Source: Herbaspirillum sp. AP02 (GTDB lineage: Bacteria > Pseudomonadota > Gammaproteobacteria > Burkholderiales > Burkholderiaceae_D). From it: a stretch of 64,000 nt of DNA. The notes beneath the pieces were generated by a model, which was not told the DNA's origin, made no database searches, and saw nothing but the letters and a program-made list of their open reading frames with translations. Below, piece by piece: positions 1 through 9,694 of the stretch. The translations under genes were made by a program, and so were the position numbers. The first letter of the stretch is position 1, and every line of letters begins with the position of its first letter. The stretch spans positions 124,001 through 188,000 of the forward strand of contig NZ_JADWMY010000009.1 in NCBI RefSeq assembly GCF_015767275.1, read 5' to 3'.

Positions 1-1887
1 CAGGCCATGGCCAGCCGCGAGCGGGTGGTGGCCTATCTGAAACTGGCGCAATCGCTGGGCGCGGAAACGGCCAGCATCAGTGGTGAGGAGCTGGCGGCGG
101 CGCTGCTGCAGTTCGCCCGCAGCCGCAATGCCGGCAAGCTGGTGATCGGCCAGCAGAGCCGCGGTCTGCGTCACCTGCTGCAGTGGCCGCGCGGCTCGCT
201 GGCGCAACGCATCGCCGCGGCCGGTGGCGAGATCGATCTCTACACCATCGCCCGCAGCCGTACCCGCGAGCAGCCCGAGGGACGTGGCGGTGACGGTACC
301 GACAGTGCGGCCAGCGCGGCCGAGGCCCTGCTCACGCGGCGGCGTCGCACGCGTGGCACCTTGTGGGCCGTGGCCAGCTGCGCCGCCACCACGACGCTGG
401 CCTTCCTCTTGGACGGCAAGCTGCATCCGGCCAACGTCATCATGCTCTACCTGGTGGGCGTGATGCTGGTGGCGATGCGCCATGGCCGGGCAGCGTCGGT
501 GCTGGTGTCGGTGCTGTCGGTGATCTCCTTCGATTTCTTCTTCGTCGATCCGCGTTTTTCGATCACGGTGTCCGATGCCCAGTACCTGCTGACCCTGGCG
601 GTGATGCTGGCGGTGTCGCTGTTCATCAGTTCGCTCACGGCACGCCTGCGGCGCCAGGCCAGCGTGGCCATGCAGCGCGAGACGCGGGCCGCCAATCTCT
701 ACATGCTGGGCAAGGAACTGTCGGCCCTGCTCACCCTGGACCAGATACTGGAAATCGGCCGTCGTCACCTGGCCGCCGTGTTCGGGGCGCGCATCGCCTT
801 CTTCCTGCCCGATAGCGCCGACCAGTTGCGCCTGACCGTACCGGAACAGGACGGCAGCGGCGCACATGTGTTGCACAGCGTGGATGCGGGGGTGGCGCAG
901 TGGGTCTATGACAACGGGCAGGCGGCCGGCAAGGGCACGGCCACCTTGCCCTCGGCCGCAGCCCTGTACCTGCCGCTGACGGCCACCATGCGGACTCGTG
1001 GCGTGCTGGCTTTTGCCATCGATGCCGCCAGCGAGGAAGAGGGCCAGTTGGCGGCCGCGCAGCTGGCGCTGCCCGAGAATCGCCAGATGCTGGAAATCTT
1101 CTGTTCCCAGATCGCCATGGCTATCGAACGCCTGCACTACGCCGAGGTGGCCCAGGATGCGCTGGTGACGATGGAATCGGAGCGCCTGCGCAACTCGCTG
1201 CTGTCGGCCATCTCGCACGACCTGCGTACGCCGTTGACTTCGCTGGTGGGCAGCGCCGACGTGCTGGCCGCCAATGCGCGCCTGGACGACGACGCCCGCG
1301 CCATGGCCCGCACCATCAGTGAACAGTCGCAGAAGATGGTCGGCCTGATGAACAACCTGCTGGACATGGCACGGCTGCAAGCCGGCGTGGTCACGCTGAA
1401 CCGGCAATGGAATGCGCTGGAAGAACTGGCCGGCTCGGCCCTGCGTCTGCTGTCCAAGGCGCTGGAAGGGCGGTCGGTGGAAACCCGCATCGCCGCCGAC
1501 CTGCCCTTGTTGCGGGTGGACGCGGTCTTGCTGGAGCGGGTACTGGCCAACCTGGTGGAGAACGCCATCAAGTATTCACCCGCCGGCAGTCCCATCACCA
1601 TCGCGGCCCATGTCGAGCAGAGCGATGGCAGCCGCCAGGTCAAGGTCAGCGTGAGCGACCAGGGGCGCGGCTTCCCGCCGGCCATGACGCAGCACGCCTT
1701 CGAGAAATTCACCCGTGGCGACAACGAGTCCAGCACCCCCGGCGTGGGCCTGGGACTGGCGATCTGTCGCGCCATCATCGAGGCGCATCAGGGCCGCATC
1801 TGGATCGCCCCGCAGGAAGCCGGGCAGGGGGCTACCGTCTGCTTTACCCTGCCGGTGGAAACGCAGCCGGCCCTGCCTGAAGAATGA
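1..1887 (+). CDS. kdpD: Sensor histidine kinase KdpD, 5' end missing
   Basis: Osmosensing kinase that phosphorylates KdpE to control the high-affinity K+ pump KdpFABC. The reading frame is open from base 1, so the gene starts upstream; about 626 of roughly 900 residues are present. Counting from the Met at base 7, the order is: end of the Usp-like cytoplasmic domain (1-80), a four-helix DUF4118 membrane block (about 118-215), a GAF-like domain (235-375), a dimerisation helix with the phospho-accepting His near 404 (ISHDLRTP), and an ATPase domain with an N box near 519 and the G boxes DQGRGF and GVGLGL. The stop overlaps the kdpE region, as expected for a kdpDE operon. Identification rests on the domain order and the neighbour; only the N-terminal sensor part is missing. 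Confidence 0.95.
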   Translation, partial: QAMASRERVVAYLKLAQSLGAETASISGEELAAALLQFARSRNAGKLVIGQQSRGLRHLLQWPRGSLAQRIAAAGGEIDLYTIARSRTREQPEGRGGDGTDSAASAAEALLTRRRRTRGTLWAVASCAATTTLAFLLDGKLHPANVIMLYLVGVMLVAMRHGRAASVLVSVLSVISFDFFFVDPRFSITVSDAQYLLTLAVMLAVSLFISSLTARLRRQASVAMQRETRAANLYMLGKELSALLTLDQILEIGRRHLAAVFGARIAFFLPDSADQLRLTVPEQDGSGAHVLHSVDAGVAQWVYDNGQAAGKGTATLPSAAALYLPLTATMRTRGVLAFAIDAASEEEGQLAAAQLALPENRQMLEIFCSQIAMAIERLHYAEVAQDALVTMESERLRNSLLSAISHDLRTPLTSLVGSADVLAANARLDDDARAMARTISEQSQKMVGLMNNLLDMARLQAGVVTLNRQWNALEELAGSALRLLSKALEGRSVETRIAADLPLLRVDAVLLERVLANLVENAIKYSPAGSPITIAAHVEQSDGSRQVKVSVSDQGRGFPPAMTQHAFEKFTRGDNESSTPGVGLGLAICRAIIEAHQGRIWIAPQEAGQGATVCFTLPVETQPALPEE

Positions 1888-1895
1888 GGAACACC

Positions 1896-2606
1896 ATGCA
1901 AGAACACGCTGGCAATATCGTCTTCATCGAAGATGATCCGCACATCCGCAAGCTGGTCAAGGGCGCGCTGGAGCAGGAAGGCTTCATCGTCCACGAAGCC
2001 CGCACCGCCCGCGAAGGCATCACCGAGGCCGGGACCCGCAAGCCCGACCTGATCATCGTCGATCTTGGCCTACCCGATGGCGACGGCAAGCAGGTGATCA
2101 GCGAAATCCGCAACTGGAGCAGCGTGCCGATCGTGATCCTCTCGGCCCGCACCCAGGAGTCCGAAAAGGTGGAGGCGCTCGACGCCGGGGCCGACGATTA
2201 TCTGGTCAAGCCCTTCGGCATGCCCGAGTTGCTGGCCCGTATGCGCGCACAATTGCGCCGTCATGCGCGTGCTTCCGGTACGGGACAGGCCAGCGGTCGT
2301 TACCGCATGGGGGAGGTGGCGGTGGACCTGCCGGCGCGCAGCGTCATGCGCAATGGCGAGGCACTGCATCTGACCCAGATCGAATATCGCCTGCTGGCCA
2401 CGCTGCTGCGCGATGCCGGGCGCGTCATCACGCACCGGCAATTGCTGGTGGCCGGCTGGGGACCGTCGCACGTGGAAGATGGACATTACCTGCGCATCTA
2501 CATGCAGCGCCTGCGCCAGAAGCTGGAGCGCGATGCCGCCCAGCCGGTGCACATCCTCACCGAGATCGGCGTGGGCTATCGGCTGGCCGATGTGGTGGCC
2601 GAATAG
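1896..2606 (+). CDS. kdpE: Response regulator KdpE (OmpR family)
   Basis: DNA-binding partner of KdpD that activates the kdp operon. The N-terminal receiver has the acidic pair (EDD), the phosphorylated Asp in the segment IIVDLGLPDGDG and the Lys in LVKPFG; the C-terminal half is an OmpR-type winged helix ending in GVGYRL. An upstream ATG at 1884 overlaps the kdpD stop, but the ATG at 1896 is preceded by GAGGA at a good distance and gives a normal KdpE N-terminus, so I place the start there. It is translationally coupled or nearly so to kdpD. Confidence 0.95.
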   Translation: MQEHAGNIVFIEDDPHIRKLVKGALEQEGFIVHEARTAREGITEAGTRKPDLIIVDLGLPDGDGKQVISEIRNWSSVPIVILSARTQESEKVEALDAGADDYLVKPFGMPELLARMRAQLRRHARASGTGQASGRYRMGEVAVDLPARSVMRNGEALHLTQIEYRLLATLLRDAGRVITHRQLLVAGWGPSHVEDGHYLRIYMQRLRQKLERDAAQPVHILTEIGVGYRLADVVAE

Positions 2607-2624
2607 TCGTTGCGGCCAGCGCGA

Positions 2625-3197
2625 TCAAGGCCAGTTCAGCAAGGGCAGCGCCAGCACCACCATGGCGATGCAGCCGAGATTGAGCAGCATGCGCTGGCGC
2701 TTGAGCACGAAGGACAGCAGCCAGGCCCCCGCCACGAAGACGATGAAGTTGGACAGATACTGCTTGGCCGCTGCGGCCACCGGCAGCTCCGGTGCATCGG
2801 CCAGGCCCGAGAATTTCCAGGCGCAGGCCAGCGCTGCCAGCACGGCGCAGTTGAAATAGGTATTGACGGTGGGGAAGCTCTCTTCCTGATGCGCGGAAAT
2901 CTCTACGCTCTGGCACTGCCCGTCACGGTATACCGCATCCAGCCAGTGGCGCTCGCCACGCCAGCGCTGCAGGGTGCTGCCGTCATCCTGTTCCACTTGC
3001 GCATGCGGCTTGCCGAGTCGGGTGAACAGGAAATCAGGCGCGGTAGCACGCCAATCGCTGGTCTGTGCAGCACGAAACCCCTGTTCCAGCTGCCTCGCCT
3101 TGCGGCGTCGCCCCAACTGCTTCAGGGCCAGCTGGGCCAGGGCCAGTGAATTGAACAGGTAGATCCATTGCAGGATGGTGGCGTAATCGGCTTGCAT
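2625..3197 (-). CDS. Hypothetical membrane protein
   Basis: Unrecognised protein of about 190 residues. It opens with an amphipathic/hydrophobic segment (ATILQWIYLFNSLALAQLAL) and has hydrophobic segments near its middle and C-terminus (AVLAALACAW, FIVFVAGAWLLSFVL, IAMVVLALPLLNW), with a charged soluble stretch between. The ATG at 3197 gives a natural membrane N-terminus; the frame stays open to an ATG at 3275, so the start is uncertain and no strong ribosome site decides it. It lies convergent to kdpE and downstream, on the same strand, of a small membrane protein and a porin-like gene, perhaps cotranscribed with them. Function unknown. Confidence 0.6.
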   Translation of the reverse strand: MQADYATILQWIYLFNSLALAQLALKQLGRRRKARQLEQGFRAAQTSDWRATAPDFLFTRLGKPHAQVEQDDGSTLQRWRGERHWLDAVYRDGQCQSVEISAHQEESFPTVNTYFNCAVLAALACAWKFSGLADAPELPVAAAAKQYLSNFIVFVAGAWLLSFVLKRQRMLLNLGCIAMVVLALPLLNWP

Positions 3198-3296
3198 GAG
3201 CAGTCTGATGAAATGAGTAGCGGCGGGGATGCGGCATCTTGCCGTCAGCCCCGCCGCTTGTCCAGTCCATCGCACGCTCAGGGACGGGAAGTGAAC

Positions 3297-3704
3297 CTAA
3301 AGGTCCCCCCAGATGTCGATCTGGCGCCGGATTTCGCCGCTGCGCGCATCGCAGATGAACATCACTTCGCGCAGGTCCTTGCGGACCACGTAGCGGAAAT
3401 ATTCGCGATCGCTGCGTGCCACGAAATCCTCGCTTTCTATCTTCCCCGCCATTACCTGGCCGATCTGGCGACGACAGTCCTCGCGGTGCTGCAGGGCCTG
3501 CGGCGAGGGGCCGTAGTCGTCTTCAGCGCGATAAGGGGCCACTGCCTGGGTCAGTGGCGCCATGCCGGCGCATACCAGGAAGATCAGCAGCGCCACCAAC
3601 ATACAGCGGTAGCGCCGCCGCTGCGCAGTACGCAGGAACAGGTGGCGCGGTGAGAGCGGATGGAGGCGGTCCTCGCCCCGTTTCCAGTGCAGACGGCTAC
3701 GCAT
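3297..3704 (-). CDS. Hypothetical small secreted or membrane-anchored protein
   Basis: Protein of 135 residues, not recognised. The start at 3704 is supported by AAGGAGGAA immediately upstream; a longer frame reaching 3848 would run into the porin gene and is rejected. A basic N-terminus (about 35 residues rich in Arg) precedes one hydrophobic segment (MLVALLIFLVCAGMAPL) that could be a membrane anchor or signal sequence, followed by an acidic/basic domain of about 75 residues containing two Cys. It starts 31 bases after the TorF-like porin gene ends, so the two probably share a transcript. Function unknown. Confidence 0.65.
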   Translation of the reverse strand: MRSRLHWKRGEDRLHPLSPRHLFLRTAQRRRYRCMLVALLIFLVCAGMAPLTQAVAPYRAEDDYGPSPQALQHREDCRRQIGQVMAGKIESEDFVARSDREYFRYVVRKDLREVMFICDARSGEIRRQIDIWGDL

Positions 3705-3735
3705 GATGGACTTCCTCCTTGCGCGTGGTTGGGGA

Positions 3736-4602
3736 TCAGAAGCTCTTGTTGAACGACGCGATCCACTGGTTGCGGCCGATGTTCTTGCCGCGCAGGGTGT
3801 AGCCGGCGTCGGGCGCGTTGCTGCCGGTATAGGCCAGGCCCAGCACATAGCCGGAGAAGTCGCGGCTCACACCCAGCTTCCAGTCGGTGTAGGACAGGTT
3901 GGCGGCATTGGGGCCGGTGTAGTGCTGGCGGCCGATGTGGGCCAGCCCGGTGATGCCGGCGAAGAGTTCATGCGTGAGCGACAGGTCGGCGTAGCTGCTG
4001 CCGCGGGTGTCGGCGTTGCCGAAGGTGTTGCCGGTGCTGTACGAATACTTGAAGGCGATCCATTTGGCATCCAGCCCGAGATAGAGCTCGGTGGTGTCAG
4101 GATGGGTCATGCCATCGGGATAGCTGCCCGGATAGGCATAGTGCAGCACGCCGATGTCGCCGTTGAGCCAGTCGCTCAGGACTGGCTTCCAGCCACCATA
4201 GATATCCGCTTCCAGGCTGGCCGAGGCGGCCGGGTTCGTATCCGAAATCCAGCTGATGTTGGACAGCCATACGCCGGCGTAGAGACCGTTGTCATGCGTG
4301 AGATCGAAGCCGCCCTGCAGGGCCGGCTTCTGATTGGTCTGCGTGGTGCCACGGAAGACATACTGGCTGACGACGCCGATGTTGCCGGCCAGGTGCAACG
4401 CAGAAGTTTCGCTGGCAGCTGTGGCATTGGCGCTTTCCTCGGCCTGCGCCGGGGTGACGACGGCGATGGCCAGCAGCACGCTGGCGGCCAGGGTCGCCAG
4501 GCCGGCCACGCCGGCCAGTTGGGCGCGGCGCAGGCGACGCTGGCCCAGCGGGACCAATTCCGGTTGGGGTGGTTGATGTTGTTCTTGGTGACGGCGAATC
4601 AT
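3736..4602 (-). CDS. TorF/Gcw-type putative outer-membrane protein
   Basis: Predicted beta-barrel protein of the TorF (TIGR02001, Gcw_chp) family, for which no firm substrate is known. After a long basic N-terminus there is a hydrophobic export segment (about 30-53, ending PAQAEE), then the family hallmark near the mature N-terminus (GVVSQYVFRGTTQTNQKPALQGG) in pieces such as QYVFRG, alternating barrel strands, and a C-terminal Phe typical of proteins inserted by the BAM complex. GTGGAGC lies a suitable distance before the ATG. It heads a minus-strand group with the two small membrane proteins downstream. The role in transport is inference. Confidence 0.85.
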   Translation of the reverse strand: MIRRHQEQHQPPQPELVPLGQRRLRRAQLAGVAGLATLAASVLLAIAVVTPAQAEESANATAASETSALHLAGNIGVVSQYVFRGTTQTNQKPALQGGFDLTHDNGLYAGVWLSNISWISDTNPAASASLEADIYGGWKPVLSDWLNGDIGVLHYAYPGSYPDGMTHPDTTELYLGLDAKWIAFKYSYSTGNTFGNADTRGSSYADLSLTHELFAGITGLAHIGRQHYTGPNAANLSYTDWKLGVSRDFSGYVLGLAYTGSNAPDAGYTLRGKNIGRNQWIASFNKSF

Positions 4603-4719
4603 GCTGGGTGCTCCACGGGTTGAGGAGCACGCAGCTTAGGTGGGGGAGCGTTTAATCCCGGTAAAACTTTGCGTGGGCATCGTAAACGTCAGGTAAATGC
4701 CGCCCGCTACGCTCGCTCA

Positions 4720-5511
4720 TCAGTCCGGTCCGGCATGCCAGCGCGGCACCCGCTTTTCCAGGAACGCGTCGATCCCTTCCATCGCCTCGGCATCCATGAT
4801 GTTGCAGGCCATGACCTCGGCTGCGTGCGCGTAGGCGTCCGGCAGGGCCATCATCTGCTGCCGGTACAGCATGGCCTTGCCGCGTCGGATCGAGATGCCG
4901 GGCTTGCTGCAGATCTCGTGCGCCAGCGCCAGCACGGCGGCGTCCAGTCCGGTATCGGGAACGGCCTGGTTGATCAAGTCCCACTGAGCCGCGGTGGCCG
5001 CATCGATGAACTTGCCGGTGACCAGCATTTCGAAAGCGCGCTTGATGGGCAGGTTGCGCGTGAGCGCCACTGCCGGGGTGGAACAGAACAGCCCGACGTT
5101 GATACCCGATACCGCGAAGCGGGCGCTCTCGGCCGCGACCGCCAGGTCACAGCTGGCTACCAGTTGGCAACCGGCAGCAGTGGCCAGGCCTTGCACCTTG
5201 GCGATGACCGGCACGGGGAGCGCGCGCAGCGATTGCATCAGCCGGCTGCAACGGTCGAACAGCTGTTGGTAGTAGGCCTGCTCGGGCGTGGCCCGCATTT
5301 CGCGCAGGTCATGGCCGGCGCAAAAGGCGCGGCCCTGCGCGGCCAGGATCACGCAGCGCAGATTCTCATCCTGTGCGAGCTGGTCAAGTTGTGCCTGCAG
5401 CGCCTCCAGCATGGCTTCGGAAAGGGCGTTGAATTGCTGCGGGCGGTTCAGGGTGAGGGTGGTGATGCCATCCTGGTCCTGGCGCAGCAGGATCGATTCG
5501 TGAGCGGTCAT
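4720..5511 (-). CDS. Enoyl-CoA hydratase/isomerase family protein (ECHDC3-like)
   Basis: Crotonase-fold protein of 263 residues. It shows the CoA-binding/oxyanion segments AFCAGHDLREM and AAGCQLVASCDLAVA. In classical crotonases two Glu residues do the acid-base chemistry; here the first falls at the Gln of GCQL and the second lies within NVGLFCSTPA, so both appear to be absent. That pattern is shared by the ECHDC3-like branch, whose reaction is not well established. Start chosen at 5511 because AAGGAGA precedes it. Flanked by unrelated genes; probably monocistronic. The family assignment is firm, the reaction is not. Confidence 0.85.
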   Translation of the reverse strand: MTAHESILLRQDQDGITTLTLNRPQQFNALSEAMLEALQAQLDQLAQDENLRCVILAAQGRAFCAGHDLREMRATPEQAYYQQLFDRCSRLMQSLRALPVPVIAKVQGLATAAGCQLVASCDLAVAAESARFAVSGINVGLFCSTPAVALTRNLPIKRAFEMLVTGKFIDAATAAQWDLINQAVPDTGLDAAVLALAHEICSKPGISIRRGKAMLYRQQMMALPDAYAHAAEVMACNIMDAEAMEGIDAFLEKRVPRWHAGPD

Positions 5512-5815
5512 GCGTGGGTCTCCTTGAGCATTGTTGTGGGATGGTAGCGCGTCATTGAAGGGCGGGGCGGCCGCGTCGTGTCATCCAGTGGTAGGGGGCT
5601 CCTGCTACCTGGGAATTGATGTGCCCGGACTGAAAAATAGTCGCGAAAAATACAGACTTTCGGCGAAATCACCCTTTAGCCGAAGGCGTTGCCGGCCGTA
5701 AACGAGGATGGGGGAGTGAGCGTCGCGCCGGGGTCCCGGCAGCGGGTGGCGTGGGCATTCGGCTTTCCCGATCACCTCAAACACGCAGTGCAACCACGGC
5801 CACCTCTTTCCGATC

Positions 5816-7420
5816 ATGAACAATCTCTCCCTGAAGAAAAAACTCTGGCTTCCGCTGGTGTTCTCCTGGATCGCCCTGCTGGTGCTCTCGGTCTGGCATG
5901 CCTACCAGACCCGCGACCTGCAGATTGCCGAGCGGCAACGCGGACTGGAAGACGTCACCGAGATGGCCTATAGCACCATCGCCGGCTACGCCAAGCTGGA
6001 AGCGGACGGCAAGCTGTCTCGCGAAGAAGCACAGAAGGGGGCCATTGCACGCGTGCGCGACCAGCGCTATACCGGTGATGGCTACGCCACCATCGTGGCC
6101 GCCGATTCGGTCATCGTGATGCACCCGATCAATAGCAAGCTCGATGGCCGCAACATGATCGATTTCAAGGATGCCAAGGGCAATGCGCTCTACAAGATGA
6201 TTGCCGCGACCGGTTCGTCCGCAGACGCCAAGGGCTACCTCGAATACTGGTGGCCGCGACCCGGCAGCGACAAGCCCAGTCCCAAGCTGGGCTTCGTCAA
6301 GCGCTTCAAGCCCTGGAACTGGGACCTGATCTGTAGCGTCTATTCCGACGATATCGAGGCCGATTTCCGTCGTGCCCTGATCCAGGCGGTGGTGGTGCTG
6401 GTGGTGCTGGGCGTGATCCTGTCGCTGATCGCGGGCCTGGTCTCGCGCAATATCTTCCGCTCCATCGGCGGCGAACCCAGCGAGGCGGTGGAAATGGCGC
6501 GCAAGATCGCCGCCGGTGACCTCACCGGTACCATCCGTACCGTGGGCGGCGACGAGCGCAGCCTGGTGGCGGCCGTGGCCTACACGCGCGACCGCCTGGT
6601 CGATACCGTGCACGGTATCAAGGGCGCGACCGAGTCCATCAAGACCTCGGTCGATGAAATCGCCAACGGCAACATGGACCTGTCCAACCGCACCGAACAG
6701 CAGGCCGGCTCGCTGGAAGAAACCGCCTCGGCCATGGAAGAACTGACCTCCACCGTCAAGCAGAATGCGGCCAATGCCCAGCATGCCAACGAACTGGCGT
6801 CCGGTGCGGCCAAGGTGGCGATCCAGGGCGGCGAGGTGGTGGGGCAGGTGGTGCAGACCATGGCCTCCATCAATGCGTCGTCGCGCAAGATCGTGGACAT
6901 CATCAGCGTGATCGATGGCATCGCCTTCCAGACCAATATCCTGGCACTGAACGCCGCCGTGGAAGCAGCGCGCGCCGGTGAGCAGGGACGCGGCTTCGCG
7001 GTGGTAGCCTCCGAGGTGCGTTCGCTGGCGCAACGCTCGGCGGCTGCGGCCAAGGAAATCAAGCAACTGATCGACGACTCGGTGGGCAAGGTCGATGCCG
7101 GGACACATCTGGTGCAGCAGGCCGGGCAGACCATGCAGGAGGTGGTGTCCAGCATCCAGGGGGTGTCAACCGTGGTCAGCGAGATCGCTACCGCCAGCCA
7201 TGAGCAGAGTTCCGGCATCGAGCAGGTGGGCGAGGCCATCACCCAGATGGACGAGACCACCCAGCAGAACGCGGCCCTGGTGGAACAGGCCGCCGCTGCC
7301 GCCCAGTCCCTGCAGGAGCAGGCCGACAAGCTGGTGCGACTGGTCGGGGTGTTCACGCTGGATCGCCATGCCCATCCGGCGATGCCGTCTTCTTCGTCCT
7401 CGCTGGTGGTCGCCCGCTGA
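5816..7420 (+). CDS. Methyl-accepting chemotaxis protein with single Cache sensor
   Basis: Chemoreceptor of 534 residues in the inner membrane. A first transmembrane helix (about 10-27) and a second (about 188-208) enclose a periplasmic single-Cache domain with the signature [18 protein letters not shown] and the [10 protein letters not shown] stretch, which in this family usually binds small organic acids. A HAMP domain follows, then a long coiled-coil signalling domain with the hairpin tip ([22 protein letters not shown] in pieces, [10 protein letters not shown]). No CheR-tethering pentapeptide is seen at the C-terminus. The ATG at 5816 has only a weak ribosome site. A terminator at 7623-7670 closes the unit. 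Confidence 0.93.
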   Translation: MNNLSLKKKLWLPLVFSWIALLVLSVWHAYQTRDLQIAERQRGLEDVTEMAYSTIAGYAKLEADGKLSREEAQKGAIARVRDQRYTGDGYATIVAADSVIVMHPINSKLDGRNMIDFKDAKGNALYKMIAATGSSADAKGYLEYWWPRPGSDKPSPKLGFVKRFKPWNWDLICSVYSDDIEADFRRALIQAVVVLVVLGVILSLIAGLVSRNIFRSIGGEPSEAVEMARKIAAGDLTGTIRTVGGDERSLVAAVAYTRDRLVDTVHGIKGATESIKTSVDEIANGNMDLSNRTEQQAGSLEETASAMEELTSTVKQNAANAQHANELASGAAKVAIQGGEVVGQVVQTMASINASSRKIVDIISVIDGIAFQTNILALNAAVEAARAGEQGRGFAVVASEVRSLAQRSAAAAKEIKQLIDDSVGKVDAGTHLVQQAGQTMQEVVSSIQGVSTVVSEIATASHEQSSGIEQVGEAITQMDETTQQNAALVEQAAAAAQSLQEQADKLVRLVGVFTLDRHAHPAMPSSSSSLVVAR

Positions 7421-7622
7421 GGATGATGATTGTGGCTGCTGCGGCATCGCAGCGGCCTGGTGGCCAAACCGGAGCAATGCAGTTCGAAGTGGTGCATGCT
7501 GCGCCAATTTGGTTTGTTCGAATAAATAATCTGAAAATCAGGAAATGGCAGCAGGAAATGCTGTCAGTGCTGTTTCTGCAGATCAAATACGGCAGCACTT
7601 TTTGCCGTCGGTTCTCTACCAT

Positions 7623-7670
7623 GAAGGCCGTTTGGATGCGCTGCAACATGCATCCGGCGGCCTTCTTTTT
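7623..7670 (+). terminator. Rho-independent terminator after the chemoreceptor gene
   Basis: Two nested inverted repeats form one long hairpin: an outer stem GAAGGCCG (7623-7630) pairs with CGGCCTTC (7658-7665), and an inner stem GGATGC (7634-7639) pairs with GCATCC (7650-7655). Five T residues follow directly. It lies in the 300-base gap between the chemoreceptor and the exporter genes. A weaker ACGGCA/TGCCGT repeat sits about 30 bases upstream. Confidence 0.85.
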
Positions 7671-7720
7671 ATGGGCCATCGGACATGGGGGCGCTCCTGT
7701 TGCCCACCCTGGAGTCCGAG

Positions 7721-8677
7721 ATGTCCACCGCCATTGCCACCCGCCATGCCACCCGATCCGCGCCTGCCCGGCAACCGGCCATGAGCCGGCTGTTCCTGGT
7801 CTGCGTGGTGGTAGCGATCTGCATCTGGGGCGGCAACTGGCCGGTGATGAAATTCGGTAGCCAGTTCATCCCGCCGCTGTGGTTTGCGGCCAGCCGTTTC
7901 CTGTCGGCGGCGCTGCTCAGCTTTGCGATCGCGGTCGTGATCGGCAAGCTGCGCCTGCCCACTCGCCAGGAGTGGCCGGTGGTGATCGGGGTGGGGGTGC
8001 TGCAGATGGGCTTGTTCACGGCACTGGTGACCGGTGCCTTGCATTTCGTCATGCCGGGCCGTGCTTCGCTGATCGCCTATGCCACGTCGATCTGGGTGGT
8101 GCCGGGCGCCGCGCTGGTGTTGAAGCACAAACTGAACGGCCGGCAATCGCTGGCCACCGTCTGCAGCTATGTGGGGATCGCCGTGATCGTGCTGCCGGCA
8201 CTGTTGCATGCCGACCTGCACAGCATGATCGGCTACCTGATGCTGGGCGCGGCTTCGCTGTCGTGGGCCATGAATATCCTGCAGATCAAGCTGACCCCGG
8301 GCGTGAAGCTGGACTTCGACCTGCTGCCCTGGCAGACGCTGGTGGCGGCGGTGCCGTTGTGCGTGCTGGCGATGCTGGTCGATGGCGCGCCGACCTTCCT
8401 GGCCGATCCGCATTCTTGGGGCGTGATCGCCTATACCGGTCCGCTGGCCACCGCGCTGACCTTCCTGATCGTGTTGCAGATGACCCAGCGCCTGTCGCCG
8501 GTGACGGTGTCGGTGTGCATGCTGGGCGTGCCGGTGGTGGGCCTGACGCTGTCGTCGCTCATCTTCGGGGAGCGTCTCTCGCCCGATCTGCTGCTGGGCA
8601 TGGGCCTGCTGTGCCTGGGCCTGTTGCTGCCGGCGCTGCCCGCCATGGGCTGGCGCCGCCTGGCCACGAAGGCTTGA
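7721..8677 (+). CDS. DMT-superfamily (EamA) transporter
   Basis: Inner-membrane carrier of 318 residues built from about ten hydrophobic helices in two EamA repeats. The repeats are recognisable by the GGNWPVMKFG and SWAMNILQIK segments near the start of each half. Substrates in this superfamily are metabolites or drugs, and none can be assigned here. I chose the ATG at 7721, preceded by GGAG; an upstream ATG at 7685 overlaps the terminator region. Followed convergently by a LysR regulator, so no regulatory link is evident. Confidence 0.88.
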   Translation: MSTAIATRHATRSAPARQPAMSRLFLVCVVVAICIWGGNWPVMKFGSQFIPPLWFAASRFLSAALLSFAIAVVIGKLRLPTRQEWPVVIGVGVLQMGLFTALVTGALHFVMPGRASLIAYATSIWVVPGAALVLKHKLNGRQSLATVCSYVGIAVIVLPALLHADLHSMIGYLMLGAASLSWAMNILQIKLTPGVKLDFDLLPWQTLVAAVPLCVLAMLVDGAPTFLADPHSWGVIAYTGPLATALTFLIVLQMTQRLSPVTVSVCMLGVPVVGLTLSSLIFGERLSPDLLLGMGLLCLGLLLPALPAMGWRRLATKA

Positions 8678-8745
8678 GCCCGGGCTGGATCAGGGGCTGA
8701 ACGTCGCGCTGTCTTTCAGCGTTAACGCTGGTCCCAATGCCCGCC

Positions 8746-9651
8746 TCAGCGGTCGGCGAGATAACGCGCGATGCGCTCGCCGAGCAGTTCGCGCAGGGCC
8801 CGTACCGTCGGTGACAGACTCATGCGATGGGTACACACCAGATCCAGTGGCGAGGGTTCGCCGAGATAATCTTCCATCACCGCTTCCAGCTTGCCGCTGC
8901 GCAGGTCGGCCAGCACGTCCAGGCGCGACTTGTAGGCCAGGCCACGGCCATCGACCGCCCAGCGGTGGACCAGCTCGCCGTCGTCGCAGACGCGGTCGCC
9001 GCTGACCTGTACCTGGATCGGTGTGCCGTCCTTGAAGAAGGTCCACTGCGAATGCAGCATGTCCGACAGCAGGTAGCGCAGGCAATTGTGCTGGCGCAGG
9101 TCAGCCGGCGTGCGCGGGCGTCCATGGCGTGCCAGGTAGTCGGGCGAGGCGCACAGCACGCGCCGGTTTTCCGGGGCCAGTGGCAGGGCGACCAGGCTGG
9201 AATCGTCGGGCGGACTGTAGCGGATGGCCACCTCCACCGGTTGCCGGAACATGTCGGCCACACGATCGCTGATGCGTACCTGCAGGCTGACCGCCGGATG
9301 CAGGGCCTGGAATTCGTCGAGCCAGCGGCACATCAGGTTGCGGCCGAAATCGGAGGGTACCGACAGCGAGAGATTGCCACCGACCATGCGCCGGCCATGG
9401 GCCACCGCGTCACGCCCGGCGTTGACTTCGGCCAGGGCATTGCGGGCGTATTGCAGATAGCGCTCGCCATCGGGGGTGAGGCGCAGGCTGCGGGTGGAGC
9501 GGGTCAGCAGGCGCGCGCCCAGTTCGGCTTCCAGCCGCTTCATGGCGGCGCTGGCGACGGCAGGCGTGACGTCATGCTGGCGGGCAGCAGCGGAGAGGCT
9601 GCCATTGTCGGCAGCGCAGACGAAGATGGCGAGGTCGTCCAGGCGGATCAT
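8746..9651 (-). CDS. LysR-family transcriptional regulator
   Basis: 301-residue LTTR. The first 60 residues are the winged helix (DLAIFVCAADNGSLSAAARQHDVTPAVASAAMKRLEAELG in overlapping pieces), then a linker helix, then a two-lobe effector domain typical of the CrgA-like group (LSVPSDFGRNLMCRWLDEF, VEVAIRYSP). It is transcribed divergently from the nitroreductase gene, with 190 bases between the start codons containing an inverted repeat suited to an LTTR. This suggests it controls the nitroreductase; the inducer is unknown. Confidence 0.9.
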   Translation of the reverse strand: MIRLDDLAIFVCAADNGSLSAAARQHDVTPAVASAAMKRLEAELGARLLTRSTRSLRLTPDGERYLQYARNALAEVNAGRDAVAHGRRMVGGNLSLSVPSDFGRNLMCRWLDEFQALHPAVSLQVRISDRVADMFRQPVEVAIRYSPPDDSSLVALPLAPENRRVLCASPDYLARHGRPRTPADLRQHNCLRYLLSDMLHSQWTFFKDGTPIQVQVSGDRVCDDGELVHRWAVDGRGLAYKSRLDVLADLRSGKLEAVMEDYLGEPSPLDLVCTHRMSLSPTVRALRELLGERIARYLADR

Positions 9652-9694
9652 GGGTGGGCTTCAAGGCAGAGGTGAGATCAGGCGGCTATTCTAC

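Noticed and set aside
5640-5815. Possible c-di-GMP riboswitch before the Cache chemoreceptor
   Set aside because: Only a short TTCGGC/GCCGAA repeat (5659-5684) is present; conserved GEMM core elements are not seen.
5777-7108. Long open frame on the minus strand opposite the Cache chemoreceptor
   Set aside because: Mirror of a GC-rich coding gene; His/Gly/Asp-rich low-complexity translation with no domain, and the plus-strand receptor is certain.
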